A stretch of DNA of 64,000 bases from Natrinema gari JCM 14663 (GTDB taxonomy: Archaea; Halobacteriota; Halobacteria; Halobacteriales; Natrialbaceae), in contig NZ_AOIJ01000061.1 of the NCBI RefSeq assembly GCF_000337175.1, positions 150,651 through 214,650 of the forward strand. Reading direction: 5' to 3'. Both the position numbers and the translations under genes were made by a program. Position 1 is the first letter of the stretch. Each line of letters begins with the position of its first letter. Below are positions 51,285-60,935 of this stretch, one piece after another. A model generated the notes under the pieces. The model did not search any database. It had not been told where the DNA came from and worked only from the letters and a program-made list of their open reading frames with translations.

Positions 51285-53627
51285 TTATCTGACGGAATCG
51301 AGCAGGAGTTTCTGTTCGACGCGTTTGACCTCGTGTTGGACGTCGCGGACGGCGTCGATGTTCGCCGAAATGGAGCTAATGCCCTCGTTGACGAGGAACT
51401 GAACCATCTCTGGTTTGGAGCCGGCTTGTCCGCAGATGCTCGTTTCGACGTCGTGTTCGCGGCAGGTCTCGATGACGTCACCGATCAGTCGCAAGACAGA
51501 CGGATGGAGTTCGTCGAAACGGTCGGCGACGTGTTCGTTGTTGCGGTCGACCGCGAGCGTGTACTGGGTCAGGTCGTTGGTCCCGAAGGAGGCGAAGTCG
51601 ATGCCCGCCTCGGCCATCTCCTCGACCGACAGCGCGGCTGCAGGCGTCTCGATCATCGCTCCCCACTTCCGTTTCTCGGGGTCGATGCCCGCTTCTTTCA
51701 TGCAGCTTTTGGCCCGATAGATGTCCTCGGCGTCGTTGACCAGCGGGAACATGATCTCGACGTTGTCATAGCCCATCTCGTAGAGCCGGTGGAACGCCTC
51801 GAGCTCGTGGGCGAAGACGTCGGTCCGGTCGAGCGAGCGCCGAATGCCGCGATAGCCGAGCATCGGGTTGTGCTCTTCGGGTTCGTCCTCGCCGCCCTCG
51901 AGCTGTCGGAACTCGTCGCTCGGGGCGTCGAGAGTGCGGACACGGACGGGGCGCGGGTAGAACTCGTCTGCGACGCCGCGGATGCCGTCGACGAGTTCCG
52001 AGATGTAGTCGTCGACGCCGTTTTCGGCGATGAACTTCTCGGGCGTCTGGTTCAGCGAGAGGATCATGTGCTCGGTCCGAAGCAGACCGACGCCGTCCGC
52101 GCCCGTCGCGGCCGCACGTTCGGCCGCCTCCGGGATCGAGACGTTGACCTTGACCTCGGTGGCGGTCATCGGCTTGACCGGCGACTGCGGACGGACCTCC
52201 TCGACGGGTTCGGTCTCCTCTTCCGGTTCGACTTCGCTCCCCTCGAGCACGGAGCCTTTGTCGCCGTCGAGGGTGACGACCTGGCCGTCCTCCAGGATCG
52301 TCGTCGCGTTGGTCGTCCCGACAATGGCTGGAACGCCGAGTTCGCGGGAGACGATGGCGGCGTGGCTGGTCATGCCGCCCTCGTCAGTGATGATCCCCGA
52401 AGCCCGTTTCATCGCGGGCACCATATCGGGCATCGTCATCTCGGTGACGATGATGTCGCCCTCGCCGACCTTGGCCAGATCGTCGAGTTTGGTGACGATT
52501 TTCGCGGGGCCGCTGACCGTCCCCGGACTCGAGCCGAGGCCGTCGACGATGACCTCGCCGGAGCCGCCCGCGTCGGCGGTGCCGGCGCTGCTGGTGTTCT
52601 CGGCGGCCTGGACGCTCCCGCTGCCGTCGGTCAGGCCCTTTGTGGGGTCGACGCTGCCGGTCGCGCTCGCGGCGTCGCTGCCCTCCTCGTCGATCGTCGT
52701 GATCGGTCGGGACTGGAGCATGTAGACGTCGTCCTCGACGATGGCCCATTCGACGTCCTGGGGCTCGCCGTAGTGGTCCTCGACGCGCTCACCGAGATCC
52801 ATGAGGGAGCTGATCTCGTCGTCGGAGATGACCCGCTGGGTGCGCTTGTCCTCAGGCACCTCGCGCTCGACGGTTTGGCCGGTCGCCTCGTCTTTCTCGT
52901 GTTTGACCTTCTTCTCGGCGACGGTCACGTCCATCGAGCGATCCTTGCGGTCGATGACGTAGTTGTCCGGCGAGACCGCGCCGGAGACGACGGCCTCGCC
53001 CAGTCCCCACGCGGCCTCAATGATCATCGTCGGATCGCCCGTCGAGGGGTGGCTCGTGAACATCACGCCCGATTTCTCGGCGTCGACCATCTGCTGGACG
53101 ACGACCGCGATGTTCACCGCGGAGTGATCGAAGCCCTGTTCCTGGCGGTAGTAGATCGCCCGCTGGGTGAACAGCGAGGCCCAACACTCCCGAACGCGGT
53201 CGAGCAAGTCCTCCTCGGTGACGTTGAGGAACGTTTCTTGCTGGCCCGCGAAGGAGGCGTCGGGCAGGTCCTCAGCCGTCGCCGACGACCGAACCGCGAC
53301 GAACGCCTCACCGTCGCCGACCTCGCCGTAGCTCTCGAGGATCTCGTCGCGTAACTCGTCGGGGAACGGGGTCTCGAGGATGAGTTCCTGTGCGCGGTCG
53401 GCGGCGTCGGCCAGCGCGGTCGAGTCGTCGACATCAACGTCGACGGCCGCGAACAGTTCCTCGTCGATTTCGGCTTCTTCGATAAACGATCGGTAGGTCC
53501 CGGCGGTTACGACGAATCCCGGTGGAACGGGCAGCCCCGCGCCCGTCAACTCACCGAGGGAGGCACCTTTACCGCCGACCTGCTCGAGGTCGCCGGCACT
53601 GATCTCGTCCAGCCAGAGTACAGCCAT
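51285..53627 (-). CDS. ppsA: Phosphoenolpyruvate synthase
   Basis: A 780-residue gluconeogenic enzyme converting pyruvate and ATP to PEP, AMP and phosphate. The ATP-grasp domain opens GGKGASLGELTGAGLPVPPG; the phospho-His lies in EGGMTSHAAIVSRELG; the C-terminal PEP-binding barrel has GVGLLRTEHM, EIMFPLVNDAEDI and SICGQAGS. A roughly 45-residue Ser/Gly/Asp-rich linker (about 315-360, including SDAASATGSVDPTKGLTD) joins the ATP-grasp and His domains; it is longer than usual. The catalytic Cys of the CGQA type is present. Confidence 0.93.
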   Translation of the reverse strand: MAVLWLDEISAGDLEQVGGKGASLGELTGAGLPVPPGFVVTAGTYRSFIEEAEIDEELFAAVDVDVDDSTALADAADRAQELILETPFPDELRDEILESYGEVGDGEAFVAVRSSATAEDLPDASFAGQQETFLNVTEEDLLDRVRECWASLFTQRAIYYRQEQGFDHSAVNIAVVVQQMVDAEKSGVMFTSHPSTGDPTMIIEAAWGLGEAVVSGAVSPDNYVIDRKDRSMDVTVAEKKVKHEKDEATGQTVEREVPEDKRTQRVISDDEISSLMDLGERVEDHYGEPQDVEWAIVEDDVYMLQSRPITTIDEEGSDAASATGSVDPTKGLTDGSGSVQAAENTSSAGTADAGGSGEVIVDGLGSSPGTVSGPAKIVTKLDDLAKVGEGDIIVTEMTMPDMVPAMKRASGIITDEGGMTSHAAIVSRELGVPAIVGTTNATTILEDGQVVTLDGDKGSVLEGSEVEPEEETEPVEEVRPQSPVKPMTATEVKVNVSIPEAAERAAATGADGVGLLRTEHMILSLNQTPEKFIAENGVDDYISELVDGIRGVADEFYPRPVRVRTLDAPSDEFRQLEGGEDEPEEHNPMLGYRGIRRSLDRTDVFAHELEAFHRLYEMGYDNVEIMFPLVNDAEDIYRAKSCMKEAGIDPEKRKWGAMIETPAAALSVEEMAEAGIDFASFGTNDLTQYTLAVDRNNEHVADRFDELHPSVLRLIGDVIETCREHDVETSICGQAGSKPEMVQFLVNEGISSISANIDAVRDVQHEVKRVEQKLLLDSVR

Positions 53628-53762
53628 CTCTAGAGAGTCCCTCAGTGGAACGAATAAAGAAGGTTGCGAACGGGCGCTCCCAGCCGAAACTCGGATCTGA
53701 GTAAATCACGCGCCGGTGCAGGCGACCGACGGGGACTCCCGCGCCCGACTCCGACCGCGCGG

Positions 53763-54662
53763 TCAGGCTTCGAGGATTTCGTCCTCGTCGGTCTCGGGAA
53801 CGGCCATCGAACCGTCGAGCACGGTCACGCCGCGGCCGCCGACACGGACGGCGTCCCCGAGGCGAACGCGAACGATTCCCGGCCGGTCGACGTAGTGGCC
53901 CTGCTCGAGTCGGAGTTCCGCTGGCAGGTCGCCGTCGAACGCGCCGAAGCGATCGAGGTACGCGCTGACGGCCCCGCTTGCGGTGCCGGTGACGGGGTCC
54001 TCCGGGACGCCGGCTCCCGGCGCGAACATCCGCCCGTGGACCGTTGACTCGGCCTCGAGGGCGTCGAACGTGAACAGATAGACGCCCGTCGCGTCGACGG
54101 CGTTCGTCAGCGCCTCGACCGCCGCCAGGTCCGGGTTGGCGTCGCCGACATCTGAGAGGTACGTGATCGGGACGATCAGGAACGGGAGGCCGGTCGAGGC
54201 CACCGCGAGCGGAATGTCGTCGCTCGCGCCCTCGAGCGCGGCCCGATCGACCCCGAGCGCGTCGGCCACGCGGCCGTATCCGATATCGACCTCGCGAATC
54301 GACGGCTCGTCCTGTGTCATCCAGATCGTCCCGTCCTCGTCTACGTCGATCTCGAGTCGGCCGACGTTCGTCTCGAGGGCCGTCGTCCCGGGCTCGAGGC
54401 CCTCGTCGCGGAGGTGGGCGAAGGTGCCGATCGTCGCGTGCCCACAGAGATCGACCTCCTGGGTCGGCGTGAAGTATCTGATCCGGCGGTCTGCGGTCTC
54501 GCTCGAGCGGAGGAAGGCAGTTTCGCTGACTGCCATCTCCGCAGCGATCGCCTGCATCTGGTCGCTCGAGAGGCCGTCCGCGTCCGGGACGACACCGGCT
54601 GGGTTCCCCGTGTGTGGGTCGTCGGTAAACGCGTCGACCTGCAAGATACGAGTTGTCTCCAT
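53763..54662 (-). CDS. PhzF-family isomerase
   Basis: A 299-residue protein with the PhzF fold of two pseudo-symmetric halves. It has DAFTDDPHTGNPAGVVPDA near the start, EMAVSETAFL with the catalytic Glu, and LCGHATIGTFAHLRDEG; the second half includes VTGTASGAVSAYL. Members catalyse isomerisations by proton transfer, including phenazine precursor processing; the archaeal substrate is unknown. It is a single-gene unit downstream of the hydrolase lipoprotein gene. Confidence 0.88.
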   Translation of the reverse strand: METTRILQVDAFTDDPHTGNPAGVVPDADGLSSDQMQAIAAEMAVSETAFLRSSETADRRIRYFTPTQEVDLCGHATIGTFAHLRDEGLEPGTTALETNVGRLEIDVDEDGTIWMTQDEPSIREVDIGYGRVADALGVDRAALEGASDDIPLAVASTGLPFLIVPITYLSDVGDANPDLAAVEALTNAVDATGVYLFTFDALEAESTVHGRMFAPGAGVPEDPVTGTASGAVSAYLDRFGAFDGDLPAELRLEQGHYVDRPGIVRVRLGDAVRVGGRGVTVLDGSMAVPETDEDEILEA

Positions 54663-54765
54663 ACGACATAGGTTGGACGACTGTCGTATGAATCCTCGGT
54701 CCTCAAAGCCCCAGTTCGTCTTCAGGAGTCGCCTGTCAGTTCAAACCGGGGCGACTTTGATGCAA

Positions 54766-56118
54766 TTACACGTCGTCGATCCAGCCGACGAAATCATCGA
54801 CGACGCGTTCGGCGACGTTGTTCCGAACGAAGGACTCGAAGACGACGGCCGGTCCCTCGCCCGGCATGAGCAGGTGATTGAGGCCGTCGTAGGTCTTGAA
54901 TTCGGGCACTGACCGGTCGCCGAGTTCCGATCGCCACAGCTCGAGGTCGTCCTCGACAGTGACTTGGTAGTCGCGGTCGCCCTGCAGGAACAGCAGCGGC
55001 GCGTCGAGCTTGCCGGCGACTTCGATGTGATCGTAGGACTCGAGGCTCGCCCAAAGGGCACCGGGTAGCCCGACGATAATTTCGTCCGGATCGTAGTCGC
55101 CGTCCCGGATCCGAGCGACATCGTCGGACCACTCCTCGTATCGTTCGCTCATTCCCTCCCACGTTCGATCGCCGACCGTCGCCTGATGCTCCAGCTGGTC
55201 GAGGACCATCTCGTGGAACGGGCGCGCCGGGGCGGCCAACCCGGCGACGCCGGCCAGATTCCCGTCTCGGTCGGCGATTCGTGGGGCAGCCATGCCGCCC
55301 ATACTGTGACCAGCAACGACGATCCGGTCGCCGTCGACGCCGTCGACCGTTCGGAGACGCTCAATCGCGACCAGCGCGTCGTCGACGGTGACGCGATCGA
55401 GCGTATGGTCCGCCGGCGCCACCTCACACGTGTGGGTCCGCTTATCGTACCGCAGGGTCGCGATCCCCTGCGTCGCGAGCCCGTCGGCGAGATCCTTGAA
55501 CATCCGCGTCGCGACCTGTTGGACATCCCTATTTGCCTTCCCGGAGCCGTGGACGAGAACGACTCCCGGGACGTTGTCACCGTTGGACGGTGTCGTGACG
55601 GTCCCGCCAAGCGAGCACTCGTCGGTTTCGAGGTCGATATCTCGCTCGTCGACCGCGCTGGGGTCGACGTAGGTCGGTCGCTCGTAGGCGTCGTTGAACG
55701 CGAACTCGAAGATACGGGACTCGGCGTCGAAGACCAGACGAAGCCCGTGCTCGCCGTGATCGAACGCCATCGTGACATCGATGGTATCGTGGCCGCTCAT
55801 CACTGTCTCCTCGGTGGCAGCGATCCCGTCGAACGCGCCGCCGACTGCCGTGTATCCAAGCCAAATCTGCTCGAGTTGGCCGACACCTATCTCTTCCCGG
55901 ACGGACGGCGCGAACCGCTTGAGGGCGCTCTCGAATCGCGCGTCCGCGAGGTCATTGACGAACGACATCGCCACGTCCGTGACCGGTTCTGACCGGTTGG
56001 CATCGGTACCCTGCTCGCCGTCCGACTCCTGGGAGAGGAAATCGGTACAGCCCGCCACGGCCGATAATGCTGCTGTCGATACTGACGTCACCACGGTGCG
56101 GCGTCGAACGGGGGGCAT
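54766..56118 (-). CDS. Lipoprotein alpha/beta hydrolase with N-terminal DUF3887-like domain
   Basis: A 450-residue exported enzyme. The leader RRRTVVTSVSTAALSAVAGC is a Tat lipobox with the lipidated Cys. Residues about 45-150 form a small NTF2-like domain (AMSFVNDLADARFESALKRF, VGGAFDGIAATEE). The hydrolase part follows: oxyanion VVLVHGSGKANRD, nucleophile elbow VAGHSMGGMA and a late His in YDGLNHLLMPGEG, with an Asp in LFLQGDRDYQ. It probably cleaves an ester at the cell surface. Start ATG 56118 (MPPVRRR) is preferred over 56139. Confidence 0.82.
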   Translation of the reverse strand: MPPVRRRTVVTSVSTAALSAVAGCTDFLSQESDGEQGTDANRSEPVTDVAMSFVNDLADARFESALKRFAPSVREEIGVGQLEQIWLGYTAVGGAFDGIAATEETVMSGHDTIDVTMAFDHGEHGLRLVFDAESRIFEFAFNDAYERPTYVDPSAVDERDIDLETDECSLGGTVTTPSNGDNVPGVVLVHGSGKANRDVQQVATRMFKDLADGLATQGIATLRYDKRTHTCEVAPADHTLDRVTVDDALVAIERLRTVDGVDGDRIVVAGHSMGGMAAPRIADRDGNLAGVAGLAAPARPFHEMVLDQLEHQATVGDRTWEGMSERYEEWSDDVARIRDGDYDPDEIIVGLPGALWASLESYDHIEVAGKLDAPLLFLQGDRDYQVTVEDDLELWRSELGDRSVPEFKTYDGLNHLLMPGEGPAVVFESFVRNNVAERVVDDFVGWIDDV

Positions 56119-56439
56119 CGATAACGGATCCGTCAACATTGCCTCAGATAAGCGTACTGTCCGTTCTCGATTACTGTTTCGGGTGTTGATAGATGGTAGA
56201 CGCTTTTCACCGAATTCTCATCAGCGAGACCACCTTTCCGGCCCGATTCAGTCGTCGCCGGACTCATCGAGCGCGGCCTGACCGGTGTCTAGCACGTCAC
56301 CGACGCGCCTCATAACCGACATCGACCTCGCGAAGGCGGGGGTTGTCCTTGGTCGTTCAGACAGTGCCGTCATCGTCACTCCCGGGGGGAGTGATTCCCG
56401 ACTCGAGACTCTCGTCGGAGAGGGAGGCAAGACGATCGA
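56119..56439. other. Gap at the start of the lower-GC insert
   Basis: No complete gene is clear. On the minus strand a short frame ends at 56248 and includes MRRVGDVLDTGQAALDESGD, which reads well but has no recognised family and could be a micro-gene or a scrap. Confidence 0.3.
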
Positions 56440-56554
56440 TCGGCGCAGAACGCAGGCCGTCCTTGTACAGTGGGTGCATTACTACAACCGACGGAGACTG
56501 CGTCAAGTCCTCGATGGAAAGACGCCGATCAAGGAGATGCAGAACAACCAGTGA
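56440..56554 (+). pseudogene. Possible C-terminal scrap of an integrase-type transposase
   Basis: The frame ending at 56554 gives QAVLVQWVHYYNRRRLRQVL followed by DGKTPIKEMQ. The WxxYYNRxRxHxxLxxKTP pattern is typical of the end of rve/DDE integrase-core transposases. Only about 35 codons are left and upstream residues lose coherence. It marks the left edge of a lower-GC insert. Family assignment is by pattern only. Confidence 0.45.
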
Positions 56555-56639
56555 TATAGTTATTTTCTCATCATTAATATATGTTTATATATAGTGGATA
56601 TAGATTAGATTTATACTGCTGGTGAAATATCTAACTGAC

Positions 56640-57710
56640 ATGTTGGATGAAAACCCAACTCGTCGCAAGACGCTGCAAATATTCGGCGCTGTTGCGTTCG
56701 GCGGTACCATGTCTCTCGGAGCAACGCCAGTCCAAGGAACGAACGATGGTAGTCGCCCTGTTCTGGCCAGCGGACGGCGCATCATTCGTCGGATCCCCAT
56801 GGACGATGGATTTCTCCGGAAAGTGAAATTCGAGGTCGAAGAGACGAATCCCATCTCAGTCGAAGTGCGAGACGGAGAAGTTACAACGAACACCGAGTCC
56901 GGAAGTTACAACCCTGCTGTCAAGCCAGGTAGTACGGTTGACCTCGGGAGCGACGAGATGACCATCGATGAACAAGCGATCGAAGTTCAACTTTCAGGGC
57001 AGACTGATGTCGATAGTGTTCTCGAGGGGACCGGATTAGAGATAGCCCGGCAGGATGATCCGGACGTAATCAAATACAAAGATACAACAATTTTGGGAAC
57101 TGTCGAGCAACACTACGCTCAGGAGATGCGGACACGGGGTGCAGTGTTAGCCGACGATTCCGTCTCCCCGCAGGCGGAATCGAACCCGCTGCTTGCTGCG
57201 GAGTGTTCGAAGTACACGTACAATGGAGACGACCCGTCCGATCCGGATGACCTCGCCGAGCGAACAGCACCGATCAATGTCGCGTGGGATACTGGAAACG
57301 ATGCATCGGACATACAGGCAGAGATGCAGAATGTGGGCTGGGAATCGCCATGGCCGTCCGGTGATAAATACATCTTCGAGGACGAATCTACCGTCAAGGC
57401 GCAAGACGAACATGTAAAAAAGAATATCTCTCCTGATGTGGTGCCAAATCAGTATCACGTCCGAGCGTATGATCTGTCCGGCGTTGATAATCTAGCGGTT
57501 ATCGGGGCGGGTCATAGAGACCCGGTGGATCACAATCAAGGCTGCGAATGGGTCGGAATCGGCTGTGATGTCAACTGGAGAGTGTCAGAGACGCGCGAAG
57601 AAGTGTCGGATGACTGGACGGACGTGTTGACAAAATGGGCGGGGAACGCAAACATTGACTCTGCATCGGGCAATTACGACTACATTCGAGGAAGTGTAAA
57701 AGGACACTGA
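56640..57710 (+). CDS. Tat-exported protein of unknown function in a lower-GC island
   Basis: A 356-residue protein with an N-terminal Tat-like signal NPTRRKTLQIFGAVAFGG. The mature part is hydrophilic. It has two short Cys-bearing patches: AAECSKYTYNGDDPSDPDD near the middle and DHNQGCEWVGIGCDVNWRV near the C-terminus, ending DYIRGSVKGH. No known domain is recognised. GC content is visibly lower than in flanking genes, and the upstream region is very AT-rich. ATG 56640 is chosen over an in-frame GTG at 56622. A multi-helix membrane protein gene follows 96 bases downstream. It could be an exported toxin (halocin-like) precursor, but this is speculation. Confidence 0.6.
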   Translation: MLDENPTRRKTLQIFGAVAFGGTMSLGATPVQGTNDGSRPVLASGRRIIRRIPMDDGFLRKVKFEVEETNPISVEVRDGEVTTNTESGSYNPAVKPGSTVDLGSDEMTIDEQAIEVQLSGQTDVDSVLEGTGLEIARQDDPDVIKYKDTTILGTVEQHYAQEMRTRGAVLADDSVSPQAESNPLLAAECSKYTYNGDDPSDPDDLAERTAPINVAWDTGNDASDIQAEMQNVGWESPWPSGDKYIFEDESTVKAQDEHVKKNISPDVVPNQYHVRAYDLSGVDNLAVIGAGHRDPVDHNQGCEWVGIGCDVNWRVSETREEVSDDWTDVLTKWAGNANIDSASGNYDYIRGSVKGH

Positions 57711-57806
57711 CAAGCATACAGGCTATCCTCCTGTCTGTCCAGTAACCTCGAGTGAAGACAGGTGACCGCGTAGCAACTATCTACACGCCAACAGTGCCAA
57801 ACGAGT

Positions 57807-58313
57807 ATGCAGGGTAATATTGACCCGACATTCGGGAGTAGTCCTGTTGATGCGGCCGTCTCTATCGCGCTTGCATCGTTTACCCTCCTCGGACTGTATG
57901 CCCTCCAGAAGCGAACCGATACTCCGAAAGGGGGCGCTGCAGCCAGTAGTGGTTGGTACGTCCTGATGTGTGCTCTGGTCTATCTTGGTCCGCGATATGT
58001 CCATGACGCGTTTGCATCTGGTGTCTTCACGTTTCAGTACCTCCTCTGGGTTTTCGTGACTGTCGTCCCACTAGTGGCGCTTCAGGCTGGACTTCCAGTG
58101 TACATTTTTGCAACCCGTGGAAACGCGGGCGCGTTGGTTGGATTGTTCGCTGTAACTGTCCTCACGTTTTGGGGACTACTGGGCACTGGTGGTGAGTCGG
58201 ATATTCTGGTTGGGTATCCGTACGCTGTGTTTCCAATCGCCATCATCATCGTTTCAGTTACGACCGGCGTGGATGTCGTTGCCCGAAAAGTAGCAAAACG
58301 GGTTGGTATGTAA
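57807..58313 (+). CDS. Four- to five-helix membrane protein, possible partner of the exported protein
   Basis: A 168-residue integral membrane protein. Hydrophobic segments are VDAAVSIALASFTLLGLYAL, WYVLMCALVYLGPRYV, FQYLLWVFVTVVPLVALQAG, LVGLFAVTVLTFWGLL and YAVFPIAIIIVSVTTGVDVV. Codon use and GC match the preceding exported protein, not the core genes. No family is recognised. The position right after a secreted protein gene would suit a secretion helper or immunity protein. Confidence 0.55.
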   Translation: MQGNIDPTFGSSPVDAAVSIALASFTLLGLYALQKRTDTPKGGAAASSGWYVLMCALVYLGPRYVHDAFASGVFTFQYLLWVFVTVVPLVALQAGLPVYIFATRGNAGALVGLFAVTVLTFWGLLGTGGESDILVGYPYAVFPIAIIIVSVTTGVDVVARKVAKRVGM

Positions 58314-58427
58314 GCCCTGTCGAGGAAACGACCCATTCTTTTACTGATTTTCTGTTATCTGCTGGGGCGAGTGGATGCCAGTGTCGTCTCACCGGACACT
58401 GGTGTAATAATACACGGTTTTCAGATA

Positions 58428-58526
58428 GCAGATGCTATGGCAGTTTACTCACCGACCGTGCGGTCCGTCGGCCGCGTCGGTGACACACGTGAACTCGTCG
58501 TCGGGAACGGCTATAGTAGCAACTGA
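58428..58526 (+). pseudogene. Relic resembling the 3' end of the membrane gene at 32095-32580
   Basis: The plus strand ends GYSSN-stop at 58524-58526, as the gene at 32095 ends GPYSSH-stop. From 58511 to 58553, across and past the stop codon, about 35 of 43 bases match the minus strand of 32068-32110, mostly differing by transitions. Upstream (58434 on) a CTATGGCA...GTTTAC stretch recalls the LWHAVY codons, but the frame is broken. It reads as a decayed paralogue tail or a shared mobile end. The surrounding 58314-58656 gap holds no other gene. Confidence 0.45.
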
Positions 58527-58656
58527 ACGTCATTGCATACCTGATCGCACGACATCCCGTTTTGGCAGGAACTTCTCGAATATCTACCGTCCCACTGACT
58601 TGCCACCCACGTAACGGTGACGAGACATGCCGGACGATCGGCGGGGACTGAGCGAG

Positions 58657-60102
58657 TTATTCGTCGGCCGGTTCCTCGAGCGGGTCACCGCCCTCGTGGT
58701 CGGCCATCGGCGGCAACGCGCCCGACTCGTGGGTTCCCACGGGCGGCCGGTTGACCTCCGCGGCCGGCGAGGCCTCGAGGTCGGTCCGCGCCTCGCCGTC
58801 GATCACTTGCATCTCGCCGTCCTCGCGGGCGTCCTGATCGATCCGCATCGAGCAGAATTCGGCCCCGCACATCGAGCAAAAGCGGGCTTCCTTGTAGTTG
58901 TCTCCGGGCAGGGTCTGGTCGTGGAACGAGCGTGCGCGGTCGGGGTCGAGCGCGAGGTCGAACTGTTCGCGCCAGTCGAACTCGTAGCGCGCTTCGGAAA
59001 GGGCGTCGTCCCAGTCGCGCGCGCCGGGGCGTTCGGTGCCCACGTCAGCGGCGTGGGCGGCGATCCGATATGCTGCGAGGCCGTCGCGAACGTCTTCCTC
59101 CTCGGGAAGGCCGAGGTGTTCCTTCGGCGTGACGTAACACAGCATCGCCGCGCCGGCCTGGGCCGCCATCGCGGCACCGATGGCGCTGGTGATGTGGTCG
59201 TAGCCCGGCGCGATATCGGTCACCAGCGGCCCGAGCACGTAGAAGGGCGCACCGTCACAGACCTCCTGCTGGCGCTGGACGTTCTCGGCGACCTTGTGCA
59301 TCGGGACGTGGCCCGGTCCCTCGACCATCACCTGGACGCCGTGGTCCCAGCCGATGCGGGTCAGTTCGCCCAACGTGTCGAGTTCGGCGTACTGGGCCTC
59401 GTCGCAGGCGTCGGCCAGACAGCCGGGCCGGAGACTGTCCCCGAGGCTGAAGGTGACGTCGTGCTCGGCGAAGATGTCACAGAGTTCGTCGAAGACCTGA
59501 TAGAACGGGTTCTGTTCGCCGTGTTCCTCCATCCACTTGGCCATGATCGAGCCGCCCCGCGAGACGATCCCGGTCTTCCGTCCGTCGGTCAACGGCAGGT
59601 GTTCGACGAGGATACCGGCGTGGATCGTCATGTAGTCGACCCCCTGTTTGGCCTGCTTCTCGACGATCTCGAGCAGCAGGTCTGTCGTGATATCTTCGGG
59701 ACTGCCCGCCTGCTTGACGGCCTCGTACAGCGGCACCGTCCCCAGCGGCACCGGCGAGTGTTCGATGTGGGCCTCCCGAATCTCGTCGAGGTCGCTGCCG
59801 GTGCCGAGGTCCATCACCGTGTCCGCGCCGTAGTGGACCGCGGTGTGGAGTTTCTCGAGTTCCGTCTCGAGGTCGCTGGTCGTCTCGCTGTTGCCGATGT
59901 TGGCGTTGACTTTCGTCGCGAACTCCCGGCCGATAATCATCGCGTCGAGCGCGTCGTGGTGCTTGTTTGCCGGAATGACCGCCTGTCCTGCCGCGACCTG
60001 CTCGCGGACGAACTCCGGTTCGCGATTCTCTCGCTCGGCGATGCGTTCCATTTCGGGCGTCACCGTTCCCTCGCGGGCGGCCTGGATCTGAGTCTGCGGC
60101 AT
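58657..60102 (-). CDS. thiC: Phosphomethylpyrimidine synthase ThiC
   Basis: A 481-residue radical SAM enzyme of thiamine biosynthesis, converting aminoimidazole ribotide to HMP phosphate. It starts [20 protein letters not shown], with [17 protein letters not shown], the GTVPLYEAV motif and [19 protein letters not shown]. The non-canonical iron-sulfur CxxCxxxxC appears near the C-terminus in [13 protein letters not shown]. Start ATG 60102 lies about 25 bases downstream of a TATA box. No TPP riboswitch sequence was recognised upstream. Confidence 0.95.
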   Translation of the reverse strand: MPQTQIQAAREGTVTPEMERIAERENREPEFVREQVAAGQAVIPANKHHDALDAMIIGREFATKVNANIGNSETTSDLETELEKLHTAVHYGADTVMDLGTGSDLDEIREAHIEHSPVPLGTVPLYEAVKQAGSPEDITTDLLLEIVEKQAKQGVDYMTIHAGILVEHLPLTDGRKTGIVSRGGSIMAKWMEEHGEQNPFYQVFDELCDIFAEHDVTFSLGDSLRPGCLADACDEAQYAELDTLGELTRIGWDHGVQVMVEGPGHVPMHKVAENVQRQQEVCDGAPFYVLGPLVTDIAPGYDHITSAIGAAMAAQAGAAMLCYVTPKEHLGLPEEEDVRDGLAAYRIAAHAADVGTERPGARDWDDALSEARYEFDWREQFDLALDPDRARSFHDQTLPGDNYKEARFCSMCGAEFCSMRIDQDAREDGEMQVIDGEARTDLEASPAAEVNRPPVGTHESGALPPMADHEGGDPLEEPADE

Positions 60103-60123
60103 CGATAACTAGGTTGTATTACT

Positions 60124-60135
60124 GAATTATAAATT
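60124..60135 (-). promoter_or_regulatory. TATA box for thiC
   Basis: The minus strand reads AATTTATAATTC, centred about 27 bases upstream of the thiC ATG (60102), consistent with a leaderless mRNA. The lack of a leader argues against a riboswitch. Confidence 0.5.
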
Positions 60136-60236
60136 ACTATCGGCTCCGTCCGAGGCGGCGGGACCCGTTGGCGGCGCGGCCGGTTTCAGCCAACTTAAGG
60201 GGGCCGCGCTCGAGTCACCGGGTAGGTGGCCATCAG

Positions 60237-60935
60237 ATGTCCGATCTACCGGACGATTTCGACTGTACCATAACCAACTGGGAGTACATTTACGGCCTGT
60301 GTCGGGACGTCAGTGACGACATTCGCGACGACGAGTTCGAGCCCGATGTCGTCGTCGCGCTCGCTCGAGGTGGCTGGTTCGCCGGCCGCTGTCTCTGTGA
60401 CTTCCTCGGGCTGGACGACCTGACGAGCCTGAAGATGGAACACTACGTCGGCACCGCCGAGAAGGCCGGCGAGCCGACCGTCCGCTACCCCATGCCCGAG
60501 GGCAGCGTCGACGGCAAGGACGTGCTCATCATCGACGACATCGCCGACACCGGCGGCTCGATCCAACGGGCCTACGAGTACGTCGACGACCGCAACGCCG
60601 GCGAGGTTCGGACCGCGACCCTCCAACTGTTGGGTACCAGCGAGTTCCGGCCCGACTACGTTGGCGAACGACTCGAGGAGTGGACCTGGGTCGTCTATCC
60701 CTGGAACTTCATCGAGGACATGGTCGATCTGATCACCAGTGCGATGGAGAAAGCGGACCAGGAGACCTTCACGATCGAAGAGCTTCGTCACTTCCTCAAC
60801 GAACACCATGGCATCGAGCGCATCGAGATGGAGATCGCCCAGCCGGATCGGCTGTCCGAAGTCCTCGCCGAGATGGAACGGCGCGAAGTCCTCGAGTCGG
60901 TCGGCACCGACGAGTGGGCGCTCACGGCCGACTAA
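60237..60935 (+). CDS. Phosphoribosyltransferase with C-terminal helical extension
   Basis: A 232-residue enzyme. The type I PRTase core (residues 1-165) has VVVALARGGWFAGRCLCDFLG and the PRPP motif VLIIDDIADTGGSI, ending VVYPWNFIEDM. A further 65 residues (EELRHFLNEHHGIERIEMEI and VLAEMERREVLESVGTDEW) look like a winged helix. The base specificity may be xanthine or guanine, different from the hpt enzyme at 14504; the extension could make it regulatory. ATG 60237 is chosen. Confidence 0.85.
   Translation: MSDLPDDFDCTITNWEYIYGLCRDVSDDIRDDEFEPDVVVALARGGWFAGRCLCDFLGLDDLTSLKMEHYVGTAEKAGEPTVRYPMPEGSVDGKDVLIIDDIADTGGSIQRAYEYVDDRNAGEVRTATLQLLGTSEFRPDYVGERLEEWTWVVYPWNFIEDMVDLITSAMEKADQETFTIEELRHFLNEHHGIERIEMEIAQPDRLSEVLAEMERREVLESVGTDEWALTAD

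Noticed and set aside
58314-60120. TPP riboswitch controlling thiC
   Set aside because: The TATA box places the transcript start at the ATG, leaving no leader for an aptamer, and no TPP consensus is visible.
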